NCBI RefSeq assembly: GCF_030150285.1
Contig: NZ_JASLGE010000098.1
Location: forward strand, 1-43,338
Length of the DNA stretch: 43,338 nucleotides
Direction: 5' to 3'
From: Pseudomonas sp.
GTDB taxonomy: Bacteria > Pseudomonadota > Gammaproteobacteria > Pseudomonadales > Pseudomonadaceae
Positions 16,102 through 24,310 of the stretch are shown in pieces. The notes beneath the pieces are model-generated. The model was not told the DNA's origin. It searched no databases and was given only the letters and a program-made list of their open reading frames with translations. The translations under genes were made by a program, and so were the position numbers. Each line of letters begins with the position of its first letter. The stretch's first letter is position 1.

Positions 16102-17277
16102 TTAGCCCAACGAGTTGCGCTTGCCGAAGAACATTTCGGTGATCAGGTCGTTGTTGATCTGGTCGCCCTGCAGGGTACGTACCAGCAGTTCGCTGCCCAG
16201 CAACGGCAGGGACAGCACCAGGGTCGGGTTGACGCGCTTGACCTTGGGCATGTTGCGCGTTTCGTTGACCAGCGCGATGGTTTGAGTGTCTTCACCCTCG
16301 ACTTCCTTGGCCGCCAGTACGATGAAGACGTTTTCGGCGTCGCTCTCGCTCAGGGCCACAATGTATTTGGCATCGGCTGCGCCGGCCAGCTTGAGGGTCG
16401 CGGCCGAGGAGGGGTCACCTTCGATAAGGTCGGCCTTTTCGGGCAAGTCGTGCGGGCTGTTCGGTGCGCACACGACAGTGACATGCTCACCACGGTCGGT
16501 CAGGCCCTTGTACACGTTTTGGGCCATTGAGCCGGTGCCCACGAGGATGTAGTGATTTTTACGCGCCATGTGAGTAATCCTGCCTTTAACAATGCGTTGG
16601 ATGTTGTTGCTGATCAGCGGGCCAGCAATGGAGGCCACGGAAATCGCGAAGATCGTGATGCCCAGAATGATCACCGTCAGGGTGAAAAAGCGGGCGTCGG
16701 TGGTATGCGGGATGATGTCGCCAAAGCCGACCGTCGACATGACCACAATGGCGAAGTAGAACGCTGACGGCAGGTCGGTGACCGGCGGTGCGAACTGCTC
16801 GCCCATGTAAAGCGTGCCCAGCGTGCTGTACACAATCAGCGAGGCAATGCTGACCACGGCAAAGAAACTGCCGCTGGCAAGGCTGTAGTGATCGAAATGG
16901 CGCCAGTAAAAGATCAGTACGGCAATGGTCGCGAGTGAGTAATACGTCACCCCCGTGGGTTTTTTCAGGATAAACAGGCTGACGCAGACGGTGGCCACCA
17001 GCAGCAGCAAGGCAAAGAACCAACTGATACGTGACTTGATCAGCAGCCCCAGTGCCATGAGCACCAGGACAAAGCCCACCACGAAGCCGGGGATTTCCAG
17101 CAAGGCCAGAAAGCCCAGGGCTTCTTTCCAGGTGTCAAAACCGCCGGATGAGGCCGACGAGTGGGTGATCCCGCGTTGCAACACGGGGACAAAGAGCAGG
17201 AAGCCATTGATGGCCACCATCAAGGCGACCCCGTAGGCAAAGGAGAGTCGCGATTTTACGGCCTGTATGAGTGTCAT
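16102..17277 (-). CDS. kch: Kch-like potassium channel with RCK/TrkA-N domain
   Basis: Product of 391 residues, collinear with E. coli Kch. Six membrane segments occupy about residues 10-225. The pore loop has the filter MSTVGFGDIIPHTTDARFF, with the potassium signature TVGFGD. After the last helix (IFAISVASIAGPLI) the cytoplasmic part KNHYILVGTGSMAQNVYKGLTDRGEHVTVV is a Rossmann-type RCK (TrkA-N) domain. There is no arginine-rich S4 voltage sensor visible. It should conduct K+ across the inner membrane with gating by a cytoplasmic ligand. The gene lies downstream of the urea transporter on the same strand, 90 bp apart, but a hairpin separates them. Confidence 0.9.
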   Translation of the reverse strand: MTLIQAVKSRLSFAYGVALMVAINGFLLFVPVLQRGITHSSASSGGFDTWKEALGFLALLEIPGFVVGFVLVLMALGLLIKSRISWFFALLLLVATVCVSLFILKKPTGVTYYSLATIAVLIFYWRHFDHYSLASGSFFAVVSIASLIVYSTLGTLYMGEQFAPPVTDLPSAFYFAIVVMSTVGFGDIIPHTTDARFFTLTVIILGITIFAISVASIAGPLISNNIQRIVKGRITHMARKNHYILVGTGSMAQNVYKGLTDRGEHVTVVCAPNSPHDLPEKADLIEGDPSSAATLKLAGAADAKYIVALSESDAENVFIVLAAKEVEGEDTQTIALVNETRNMPKVKRVNPTLVLSLPLLGSELLVRTLQGDQINNDLITEMFFGKRNSLG

Positions 17278-17316
17278 AAGCTCTTCGACGCCACGTTTAA
17301 AAGGGGTTGAAAGACA

Positions 17317-17338
17317 GGGCGGAGCGATTGCCCCGCCC
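17317..17338 (-). terminator. Possible terminator after the urease/urea transporter operon
   Basis: GGGCGG (17317-17322) pairs with CCGCCC (17333-17338). On the minus strand the stem is followed by TGTCTTTC, a weak T-run. It sits just after the urea transporter stop and before kch. Confidence 0.4.
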
Positions 17339-17367
17339 CGTTCGCGGCACGGCGACCTTCAGGCCGC

Positions 17368-18360
17368 TCATTGACGGTGTTCGGGCATGGCATCCTTGTT
17401 GGGTACCAAAAACAACCAGGAAGCCAGTACGAACGGCATGGTCAGGCTCGGGATACCGATCGGCCCCAGCAGGGTGTTCAGCGCCCCTTGCACAAAGACC
17501 GTAAACACCACCCCGATCAAGGTGTAGATCAGCACGCGCCAGCTCGGCTTGTTAAAGGTCGAACCCAGAGCGATGGCGGTCAACACGGCGCTGAACGCAT
17601 ACAGCCCGTTGTTAATGCCGGCGTGATCGGCTTGCAGCAGGGTGGCGGTGAGGACCGCCAGCACCGAGCCAAAAAAGCCAAACACGGCCGCCCACAGTGA
17701 AGACACGGCCAGCCCGGCCAGGAACAGCACACTGCCGATCACGGTGCTGATCAAGAACACTTCAGAGACGCCGTAAAACGTGCTCTTGAGAAAATCGATG
17801 CCGTCAAACACGTTGCTGTTATGCGCCACCAGGTCGTGGGGCAGGTTGGGCACCGGCAAGGCATTGCCTTCCATGCCGCCAAACGAGTAGCTGGCCAGCA
17901 GCAGCGTCCAGGTGACCAGGACGAAAGGGGCGGTGAGGGCCGCGACTTTCCAGGTTTTGAGAATGTCAGCGATACAGATCGTGACAATCACGGAGACCAC
18001 ACTGCCCAGCAGGATGCACAGCCATAGCACGGGTGAAACCTGCAGGAAGGTCGGCAAGGCCACACCCACCAGGCAACCGTTATAGCCGTATAAACCAGCC
18101 TTCCAGGAGGTCTGGTCCGGGAGTTTCATGCCAAACAGGGTGGCCGTTGCCGTGCCCAGCACGGCACCGTACGCGACGGCCGGGTTGCCTTCGGCAAAAG
18201 CCCCGACAAAGATTGCTGCAAAGAACAGCAACCCGGTCAGGGGGTTGTTCTGGAACATGACCTGAGCACAGCCGCGCAGGGTCACGTCAATAAATTGCAG
18301 CCCGGCATTGCCATTGACCCAGCGTGACCAGGTGGAGGTCACGGCGTTATCAGCATCCAT
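17368..18360 (-). CDS. Urea transporter (UT family)
   Basis: Product of 330 residues of the SLC14/UT family, which includes bacterial Yut, DvUT and ApUT. The two-fold repeated structure is visible: the first half contains VMFQNNPLTGLLFFAAIFVGAF, the urea-channel 'NP.TGL' signature, and GYNGCLVGVALPTF; the second half has GINNGLYAFSAVLTAIALGSTF. About 10 membrane helices are predicted. It forms a urea-selective pore in the inner membrane, feeding the cytoplasmic urease. The ATG at 18360 has GGGAGA upstream; a longer frame from 18399 lacks one. It is the last gene of the ureABCEFGD operon, separated from ureD by a palindromic element. Confidence 0.93.
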   Translation of the reverse strand: MDADNAVTSTWSRWVNGNAGLQFIDVTLRGCAQVMFQNNPLTGLLFFAAIFVGAFAEGNPAVAYGAVLGTATATLFGMKLPDQTSWKAGLYGYNGCLVGVALPTFLQVSPVLWLCILLGSVVSVIVTICIADILKTWKVAALTAPFVLVTWTLLLASYSFGGMEGNALPVPNLPHDLVAHNSNVFDGIDFLKSTFYGVSEVFLISTVIGSVLFLAGLAVSSLWAAVFGFFGSVLAVLTATLLQADHAGINNGLYAFSAVLTAIALGSTFNKPSWRVLIYTLIGVVFTVFVQGALNTLLGPIGIPSLTMPFVLASWLFLVPNKDAMPEHRQ

Positions 18361-18428
18361 CTTCGATTCTCCCGCGTAGTGGCCGGCCCCTGGGGGCACT
18401 GTCGTCGTCCATCATTGTTGAAACCCGC

Positions 18429-18483
18429 GTCGTCGCTGGCGAAGGCTGCGATCTCGCCGCCTCGTTCCTTCGTCAGCGACGAC
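18429..18483. repeat. REP-like inverted repeat between ureD and urea transporter
   Basis: The arms GTCGTCGCTGGCGAAGG (18429-18445) and CCTTCGTCAGCGACGAC (18467-18483) match at 16 of 17 positions around a 21-nt loop. The sequence differs from the TAGGAGCGAGC REP class seen elsewhere in the window but resembles other extragenic palindromes of Pseudomonas. It would form a strong RNA hairpin inside the operon transcript. Confidence 0.7.
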
Positions 18484-18492
18484 AGGCTTACC

Positions 18493-19455
18493 CTAGCGCC
18501 ACAAAAATTGCGGTTGCAGTGTGACGCCCAGCACTTCTTCACGGGCGATTTTCCAGAACTCGCGGATTTGCGCTTTCACCTGACCGCTGTCATTGCCCAA
18601 CACCTTGAAGATCAGCCCGCAGTTGTTGGGCAGTCGCGTGACGCCGCTGGCCAGGCCCGCCTTCATATCGAACAGGGCAGGTACCCGCTCGACAATCCGG
18701 TCGTGGTGTTCTTTGGGGGTGAGCAACACCACGTTGCCGAATACGTCGAAGGTTTGCATCACGCCAATGGCGTCCAGGCTTTCCTTTTTCGGCTCGAGCA
18801 CGTATTTCTCGACAAACAGTTCCTTGCCTTCGAGGGTCTCGGCCGAGACACGCGAGGAGTACACATCGAAGCCAAAGCGCTCATCGACGTGGTGGTATTT
18901 ACGGCCCGACATCAGAATCTCGCAATAAATCGCCGTCGCCGTCGGGTGGATCTTGATTTGCGTGTCGGTGATAAACCGTGCATTGCGATGAGGGATCAGC
19001 GGGTCTGGCATAAACTCCAGGTAGCCGTTCTCTTCAATACGAAAATGCTGGATCTGCGAGGCGTAGTTGGCATTCATCGAATGCACTTTGGTGGCCGACT
19101 GGGTGGTGACGTGCCCGCAGGCACCCACGCCCACGTTCACGTCCGTGGCCAGCCGGTCGCCCTGCAACACGCAACCCGACGTCGAAATCATGGTGACGCA
19201 CGGCAGCTGGGGCATTTCCTCGTCCCAGTACAACGCCCGCTGCACCAGGGACGGCACGCGCCGCTCCATGTCAGCCAGAATGCTGCGCGTGCCGCGATTT
19301 TCGAACCCCAGGCGCAAGTAACCACTTTTGCCCGCCGAGCCGCTGGCCATTTGCGGCGGCTCGTCCTGATACTCCGCCAGCTCCGGCGCGTCATTGCCTA
19401 ACGAGTGAGCGCGGAGCCGTGAAGGGGTGTTCACGATCTGGCTCGGGACAGTCAT
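18493..19455 (-). CDS. ureD: Urease accessory protein UreD (UreH)
   Basis: Product of 320 residues, longer than the usual ~270-280. UreD binds apo-urease and, with UreF and UreG, forms the complex that delivers nickel and installs the carbamylated lysine. Family marks are GYLRLGFENRGTRSILADMERRVPSLVQRALYWD, STSGCVLQGDRLATDVNVGVGACGHVTTQSATKVHSM and the SGRKYHHVDERFGFDVYSSR block. The ~35-residue N-terminal extension (MTVPSQIVNTPSRLRAHSLG) is unusual and has no motif I know. The start overlaps the ureG stop by 4 bp (ATGA). UreD is last among the urease genes here rather than first, as in the ure-2 type of Brucella. Confidence 0.95.
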   Translation of the reverse strand: MTVPSQIVNTPSRLRAHSLGNDAPELAEYQDEPPQMASGSAGKSGYLRLGFENRGTRSILADMERRVPSLVQRALYWDEEMPQLPCVTMISTSGCVLQGDRLATDVNVGVGACGHVTTQSATKVHSMNANYASQIQHFRIEENGYLEFMPDPLIPHRNARFITDTQIKIHPTATAIYCEILMSGRKYHHVDERFGFDVYSSRVSAETLEGKELFVEKYVLEPKKESLDAIGVMQTFDVFGNVVLLTPKEHHDRIVERVPALFDMKAGLASGVTRLPNNCGLIFKVLGNDSGQVKAQIREFWKIAREEVLGVTLQPQFLWR

Positions 19456-20111
19456 GCAGTGACCTCGCTCTTGGCCGTTGCAGTCGGTTTTTGGGCGAAC
19501 AGGAACATGTGCTCAATCATGTCCACCAGCGCTTCAATGCCGTGGCCGGTCTTGCAGTTGGTGAGGATATAAGGGCGGTTGCCGCGCACCACTTTGGTGT
19601 CGCTTTCCATCACATCCAGGCTGGCACCGACGTACGGGGCCAGGTCGATTTTGTTGATGATCAGAATGTCGGCCTGTACCAGCCCAGGGCCATTTTTGCG
19701 CGGGATTTTCTCGCCTTCGGCTACGTCGATCACGTAGATATAAAAGTCGGCCAGGGCCGGGCTGAAGGTCAAGGTCAGGTTGTCGCCGCCGCTCTCGATC
19801 ATGATCAGGTCGCTGTCGGGGAACTTTTCTTCCATTTCCTCTACGGCGGCGATGTTCATGCTCGGGTCTTCACGCACGGCCGTGTGCGGGCAGGCTCCGG
19901 TTTCAACGCCCAAAATCTTGTCTTCGTCGAGGATGCCCTTGAGGGTCCGCTTGACCTGTTTGGCGTCTTCGGTGGTCACGATGTCGTTGGTGATAATCAG
20001 CGGCTTGTAGCCACGGTTGATCAGGATCGGGGTGATCACTTCGATGATGGCGGTTTTGCCTGAACCGACCGGGCCGCCAATACCAATACGCGTAATCTTT
20101 TTCACAAGCAT
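19452..20111 (-). CDS. ureG: Urease accessory GTPase UreG
   Basis: Product of 219 residues, a SIMIBI-class GTPase that powers nickel insertion into urease. It starts MLVKKITRIGIGGPVGSGKT with the P-loop at residues 13-20. The CPH metal site is in VETGACPHTAVREDPSMN, the switch region in ESGGDNLTLTFSP, and NKIDLAPYVGASLDVM gives guanine specificity. The ATG at 20111 has AGGAG directly upstream; an earlier frame start at 20153 is in the spacer. It overlaps ureD by 4 bp and follows ureF after a spacer with a strong hairpin. Confidence 0.96.
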   Translation of the reverse strand: MLVKKITRIGIGGPVGSGKTAIIEVITPILINRGYKPLIITNDIVTTEDAKQVKRTLKGILDEDKILGVETGACPHTAVREDPSMNIAAVEEMEEKFPDSDLIMIESGGDNLTLTFSPALADFYIYVIDVAEGEKIPRKNGPGLVQADILIINKIDLAPYVGASLDVMESDTKVVRGNRPYILTNCKTGHGIEALVDMIEHMFLFAQKPTATAKSEVTA

Positions 20112-20140
20112 GCTCCTGATGCAATAAAACAAGTTGAGGC

Positions 20141-20164
20141 GGCGTGGGCACACGGGCCCACGCC
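20141..20164 (-). promoter_or_regulatory. Strong hairpin in the ureF-ureG spacer
   Basis: GGCGTGGGC (20141-20149) and GCCCACGCC (20156-20164) form a perfect 9-bp GC-rich stem with a 6-nt loop. No proper T-run follows on the minus strand, so an mRNA-stability or partial-attenuation element is more likely than a terminator. Confidence 0.5.
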
Positions 20165-20175
20165 GATAAACGCCT

Positions 20176-20862
20176 TCAGTTCATAAACAGCCGCACGTGC
20201 GCCTTGACGTGGACGGCGGCGAGCACATCGACAATGGGTACATACGAGGCCATTTGGTCGATGTCACCGATTTCAGCGATGTCGCAGAAGCTTTCAATAT
20301 CGTGGTTGAGCTCGAACAGAATGTGCTGGGTGTCCAGGTGGGTGACGCGCATCAGGCGCATGGCGGCGCTGAGGATGGTCATGGCCACGCCGTACTGGTG
20401 CATTACCACCACTTCGCGGGCCCCGATGCCTTGTGTGGACATCACCACCGCCTGGGTCACCGGGTAGGTGCCCGCCGCGTTGCCGGCCTTGATCTGCTCA
20501 AGCCACCAGCGCACCAGCGGGGTCTCGACCACATGAATCGACATTTCCGCCAGTTTTTTGCCCATGCGGGTGGCCATCAGACGGCTTTCTTCGTTGAGCT
20601 TGCGGTTATGCACCGCCCAGTCCGCCCGCAGGATGCCTTCACGGTCTTGCGCCACGGCGGCCCGGTGCGCCGCGACGACGCCCATGCCGTCGCAACTGGC
20701 GGCCTGCTTGAGGGCGGTCAGGACAAAGCCTTTAAGGGTGGCCACATCGTGCACGATGCCGGTTTGAATCGCGGATTCAATACCGTTGGAGAACGTGAAT
20801 GCGCCCACCGGCAAGACTGAGTCGCCGAACTGCATGATGCGGATGAGATCTGCTGCCTTCAT
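20176..20862 (-). CDS. ureF: Urease accessory protein UreF
   Basis: Product of 228 all-helical residues. UreF bridges UreD and UreG in the nickel-insertion complex and checks the GTPase. The N-terminal block ADLIRIMQFGDSVLPVGAFTFSNGIESAIQTGIV is the UreF signature, here with 'FGDSVLPVGAFTFSNGIE' in place of the common 'SPALPIGGFSYSQGLE'. The C-terminus ends VKAHVRLFMN, near the typical 'R.F.S' end. This sequence flavour goes with the less common urease type of this operon. A GTG at 20868 would add two residues; the ATG at 20862 is preferred. It lies 20 bp after ureE. Confidence 0.94.
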   Translation of the reverse strand: MKAADLIRIMQFGDSVLPVGAFTFSNGIESAIQTGIVHDVATLKGFVLTALKQAASCDGMGVVAAHRAAVAQDREGILRADWAVHNRKLNEESRLMATRMGKKLAEMSIHVVETPLVRWWLEQIKAGNAAGTYPVTQAVVMSTQGIGAREVVVMHQYGVAMTILSAAMRLMRVTHLDTQHILFELNHDIESFCDIAEIGDIDQMASYVPIVDVLAAVHVKAHVRLFMN

Positions 20863-20882
20863 GGTCACGCCTTTTGCCGGAC

Positions 20883-21551
20883 TTAGTGTTTGTGGTCGTG
20901 GTAGGTAAGCCCATTGTCGTGGCTGTGACGCTGGCTATCACCGTGAGTGTGCTGGCCATGAATCTTCAGCGCGTCCAGCTTGTCCTGGGGGCTGTCGACG
21001 TGAACGTGGGTGCCGGTTTCTTCCGCGCCGCCAAACAGCAAGCGGGCTTCGGAGGTGGTGAGGTGCGGCAGGATTTCGGCACCGCCGATAAAGGCGTAGG
21101 GCAGGTGCTCAAACCCGTGGGTGCGCATCACCGAGTCCATCATGCGGGTTTCAACGGTCAGCGGGATGTACACCTCGTTATGCTTGGTGACGGCTTTCCA
21201 GTGCTGGTTACCCAGGGCATGGCCCAGTTCAAAGCTGGTTTTGATCAGCACGTCCAGCGGCTGTTGCTTGAGTTCCTTGAGGTCGATGACCATCACATCG
21301 CGCAGGTTCAGTTGCACCATCACGGCGGTGTTATTGGCTTCGTCCCACATCAGCACGTCGCCGTCCGCCAGCACGACGTTGCGCTCCAGGGAAATACCCA
21401 GGTCAAGGCCGCCGAGGCTGGTGCGTCGGCAACGGCTTTTTTGGGCTTCGCGCTGGTCCAGTACCAACAGGTCGACGTTGGCCCCTTCAAGCTTTTGTTT
21501 CCAGGCCTCGTCTTTTTTGGCGTTGCCCAGAATGTGTTCAATCAAAATCAC
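20883..21551 (-). CDS. ureE: Urease nickel metallochaperone UreE, His-rich tail
   Basis: Product of 222 residues from a GTG with AAGGAG 9 nt upstream. UreE binds nickel as a dimer and hands it to UreG. The peptide-binding N-terminal domain (RCRRTSLGGLDLGISLERNVVLADGDVL) and the metal-binding domain (SFELGHALGNQHWKAV, HNEVYIPLTVETRMMDSVMRTHGF) are clear. The last ~45 residues hold about ten His (IHGQHTHGDSQRHSHD, TYHDHKH), a nickel-storage tail like that of Klebsiella UreE. It is longer than the ~160 residues of most UreE, mainly through that tail and an insert before it. Confidence 0.95.
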   Translation of the reverse strand: MILIEHILGNAKKDEAWKQKLEGANVDLLVLDQREAQKSRCRRTSLGGLDLGISLERNVVLADGDVLMWDEANNTAVMVQLNLRDVMVIDLKELKQQPLDVLIKTSFELGHALGNQHWKAVTKHNEVYIPLTVETRMMDSVMRTHGFEHLPYAFIGGAEILPHLTTSEARLLFGGAEETGTHVHVDSPQDKLDALKIHGQHTHGDSQRHSHDNGLTYHDHKH

Positions 21552-21630
21552 GTTAACAACTCCTTCCCTGAATCAGTCATCGGGTACGGCTGGCAGGGCG
21601 TTCACACCCGGCCAGCGTCCCGTTCAGGCC

Positions 21631-23349
21631 TTAGCCAAAGAAATAACGCTGGTTCATGCTGGCCACATCAATCGGTTTGCAGGTGGCGTGCACGCCGTCG
21701 ACCTTCACCGAGAAGGTTTCCGGGTCGACTTCGATCTTCGGCATCTGGTCATTGCGCACCAGGTCTTTCTTGGAGATGGTGCGGCAGTTGCGCACCGCCA
21801 TGACCTGACGCTCCAGGCCGGCTTTTTCCTTCACGCCATCTTCCAGCGCCGCTTGCGAGACAAACGTAACGCACGTGTCTTGCATGGTTTTGCCGAAGGC
21901 CCCGAACATCGGACGGTAGTAAACCGGCTGCGGGGTTGGCAGGGAGGCGTTAGGGTCACCCATGGCGGCCCAGTTGATCATGCCGCCCTTGATCACCAGC
22001 TTGGGCTTGGCCCCGAAGAAACGCGGGTCCCACAGCACCAGGTCGGCCATCTTGCCGACTTCGACCGAGCCCAGCACATGGCTGACGCCTTGAGCGATAG
22101 CCGGGTTAAGGGTGATCTTGGCCACGTAGCGCAGCACGCGGAAGTTGTCGTTGTCGGCGCTGTCTTCCGGCAACTTGCCACGGGAGGCTTTCATGGCGTG
22201 GGCGGTTTGCATCACGCGCAACCAGTTTTCGCCCACACGGCCCATGGCTTGGGAGTCACTGGAGAACATGGAAATCACGCCCATGTCCTGCAGCACGTTT
22301 TCGGCGGCAATGGTCTCGGGCCGCACGCGGCTCTCGGCAAAGGACACGTCGGCCGGCACGTTCGGGTTGAGGTTGTGACAGACCATGATCATGTCGAACA
22401 ACTCGGCCTGGCTGTTGATGCCGTAGGGCAGGGTCGGGTTGGTCGAGCTGGGCAGCACGTTGGGCTGGCTGGCCACTTTGATGATGTCCGGGGCGTGACC
22501 GCCGCCTGCACCTTCGGTGTGGAAGGTGTGGATGGTGCGGCCTTCAAAGGCATCGATGGTGTCTTCGACGTAGCCGCCTTCGTTCAAGCTGTCGGTGTGT
22601 ACCGAGACCTGAACGTCCATTTCGTCTGCGATGCGCAGCGAATGGCGCAGGGCGTTGGACGTTGCGCCCCAGTCTTCGTGAACCTTAAGCCCGGCCACAC
22701 CGGCAATGATCTGTTCGACCAGTGGGTCACGGCCAAAGGAGTTGCCCTTGCCCAGCAGGCCCACGTTGATCGGCAGGCCTTCGAGGGAACGCAGCATGGC
22801 GCGGATGTTCCACGGACCCGGCGTCACGGTGGTGCCGTTGGTGCCGTCGGTTGGGCCAATGCCGCCGCCGAAGAAGGTGGTGATGCCGTTGGACAGGCCG
22901 TGATACGCCTGCTGTGGCGAGATCAGGTGGATGTGGCTGTCGATACCGGCGGCGGTCAGGATCAAGTGCTCGCCCGAGATGGCGTCAGTGCTCACCCCCA
23001 CGACCATGTTGTTGGTCACGCCGGACATGACGTCCGGGTTGCCGCTTTTGCCGATACCGCAGATTTTGCCGTCGCGAATGCCGACGTCTGCTTTGATCAC
23101 GCCCTGGATCGGGTCGATGATGGTGACGTTGGTGATCACCAGGTCCAGCACGCCGTTGTCACGGGTCAGGTGGTTGTTGGCGCCCATGCCGTCACGCAGG
23201 GATTTACCGCCGCCGTAGACGGACTCTTCGCCGTAACCGCGCAGGTCCTTTTCAATTTCAACGAACAGGTTGGTGTCGCCCAGGCGGATCTTGTCGCCAG
23301 TGGTCGGGCCGAACAGGCCTGCGTATTCTTTGCGTGAAATGGTTGGCAT
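21631..23349 (-). CDS. ureC: Urease alpha subunit UreC
   Basis: Product of 572 residues, the catalytic subunit that hydrolyses urea to ammonia and carbamate. All nickel ligands are in place by position: His139 and His141 (GIDSHIHLISP), carbamylated Lys222 and His224 (GLKVHEDWGATS), His251 (VSVHTDS), His277 (HTFHTEGAGGGHAPDI) and Asp365 (FSSDSQAMGRVGE). The mobile flap reads MVCHNLNPNVPADVSF: the catalytic Cys324-His325 pair is kept, but the next residue is Asn where most ureases have His (CHHL). The ATG at 23349 has AAAAGGAG upstream. The gene is followed by ureE 79 bp later and preceded by ureB by 70 bp. Confidence 0.97.
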   Translation of the reverse strand: MPTISRKEYAGLFGPTTGDKIRLGDTNLFVEIEKDLRGYGEESVYGGGKSLRDGMGANNHLTRDNGVLDLVITNVTIIDPIQGVIKADVGIRDGKICGIGKSGNPDVMSGVTNNMVVGVSTDAISGEHLILTAAGIDSHIHLISPQQAYHGLSNGITTFFGGGIGPTDGTNGTTVTPGPWNIRAMLRSLEGLPINVGLLGKGNSFGRDPLVEQIIAGVAGLKVHEDWGATSNALRHSLRIADEMDVQVSVHTDSLNEGGYVEDTIDAFEGRTIHTFHTEGAGGGHAPDIIKVASQPNVLPSSTNPTLPYGINSQAELFDMIMVCHNLNPNVPADVSFAESRVRPETIAAENVLQDMGVISMFSSDSQAMGRVGENWLRVMQTAHAMKASRGKLPEDSADNDNFRVLRYVAKITLNPAIAQGVSHVLGSVEVGKMADLVLWDPRFFGAKPKLVIKGGMINWAAMGDPNASLPTPQPVYYRPMFGAFGKTMQDTCVTFVSQAALEDGVKEKAGLERQVMAVRNCRTISKKDLVRNDQMPKIEVDPETFSVKVDGVHATCKPIDVASMNQRYFFG

Positions 23350-23419
23350 CGGTGGCTCCTTTTCTAATGCCGCACCGGCGTCGTCGATTCAACGGCGCGT
23401 GTGCACAGCTGCAAATGGG

Positions 23420-23953
23420 TTACTTGCCTGATGGCGTGGACGACTTGAAACCAAGGTCTGCGGCGCGCTGGATGGCCTGCAGTTTCTCGGGGCGCTCATG
23501 GGCGCTGACCGTGCGGTCCGGTGCCCAGCCATCCACCAGGTTGTTGAAGCCATACACGGTTTGTTTGCCGCCGTAGGGAATCAACGGCACTTCAATCTCA
23601 TCGCCCGGTTCAAACCGGATCGCCGTGGTGGCGGTGATGTTCAGGCGCTTGCCGAACGCTGCTGCGCGGTCAAATTCCAGGGCGCGGTTGGCTTCAAAGA
23701 AGTGGAAGTGCGAGCCCACTTGAATAGGGCGGTCGCCGGTATTGCGCACCTTGACCTTGGTGACCTCACGGTCTTCGTTGAACGTGATGGGGCTGCTGGC
23801 ATAAATACAGCCGCCCAGCGGCACGTCGGCTTCTTTGTTGCCGGAGACCACGCCACCCGGGTTTTTGGCATGGGGGATATGGTGATCGGGGTGGGTGTCC
23901 TGATGCGGTGACGCGGCTGCGGGAGCGGGAGCGGTAGTTTTCTTGGTGCTCAT
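23420..23953 (-). CDS. ureB: Urease beta subunit UreB with His-rich N-terminal extension
   Basis: Product of 177 residues; ordinary UreB has ~100-105. The conserved structural core starts near residue 35 at NPGGVVSGNKEADVPLGG and includes VKVRNTGDRPIQVGSHFHFFEANRALEFDRAAAFGKRLNI, with GSHFHFFE as hallmark, then RFEPGDEIEVPLIPYGGKQTVYGFNNLVDG. The extra N-terminal ~35 residues are Ala/Pro-rich then His-rich (PHQDTHPDHHIPHAK), suggesting metal binding or a tail outside the trimer. A C-terminal tail of ~30 residues (ERPEKLQAIQRAADLGF) is also longer than usual. The ATG at 23953 is chosen for its GGAG 9 nt upstream. Confidence 0.95.
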   Translation of the reverse strand: MSTKKTTAPAPAAASPHQDTHPDHHIPHAKNPGGVVSGNKEADVPLGGCIYASSPITFNEDREVTKVKVRNTGDRPIQVGSHFHFFEANRALEFDRAAAFGKRLNITATTAIRFEPGDEIEVPLIPYGGKQTVYGFNNLVDGWAPDRTVSAHERPEKLQAIQRAADLGFKSSTPSGK

Positions 23954-24007
23954 GACAGGTATCTCCAACGGATCTGTTTGGGCGTGTACCGATTCGGGAA
24001 AGCGCCG

Positions 24008-24310
24008 TTACTTGATGGGGTCGTGAACTGTCACCAGGCGGCTGCCGTCGGTGAAAATCGCTTCAACCTGCACGTTGGGAATCAAGTCGCTGACGCCTTC
24101 CATGACATCATCCTTGGTCAGCACCTTGCTCGCTTCAGCCATCACATCTTCAACGGTCTTGCCGTCCCGTGCACCTTCCAGGGCGGTCACGGTGATGATG
24201 GAAACAGCCTCCGGGTAGTTCAACTTCAAGCCGCGAGCCTTACGTCGGAGCGCCACGTCCGACAAGGTGTAAATCATCAGTTTGTCGATTTCTCTCGGGG
24301 TGAGCTGCAT
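24008..24310 (-). CDS. ureA: Urease gamma subunit UreA
   Basis: Product of 100 residues, the usual length. It starts MQLTPREIDKLMIYTLSDVALRRKARGLKLNYPEA and contains VMEGVSDLIPNVQVEAIFTDGSRLVTVHDPI, both standard for UreA, a structural subunit at the trimer corner. The strong AGGAGG ribosome site precedes the ATG at 24310. It is the first gene of ureABCEFGD plus urea transporter. No regulator gene adjoins; the 459-bp region upstream must hold the promoter. Confidence 0.97.
   Translation of the reverse strand: MQLTPREIDKLMIYTLSDVALRRKARGLKLNYPEAVSIITVTALEGARDGKTVEDVMAEASKVLTKDDVMEGVSDLIPNVQVEAIFTDGSRLVTVHDPIK

Noticed and set aside
21121..23337. 738-residue open frame opposite ureC and ureE
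   Set aside because: It is the antisense shadow of ureC/ureE; high GC third positions keep the opposite frame open, and the composition (many His, Gly, Arg) is not that of a real protein.
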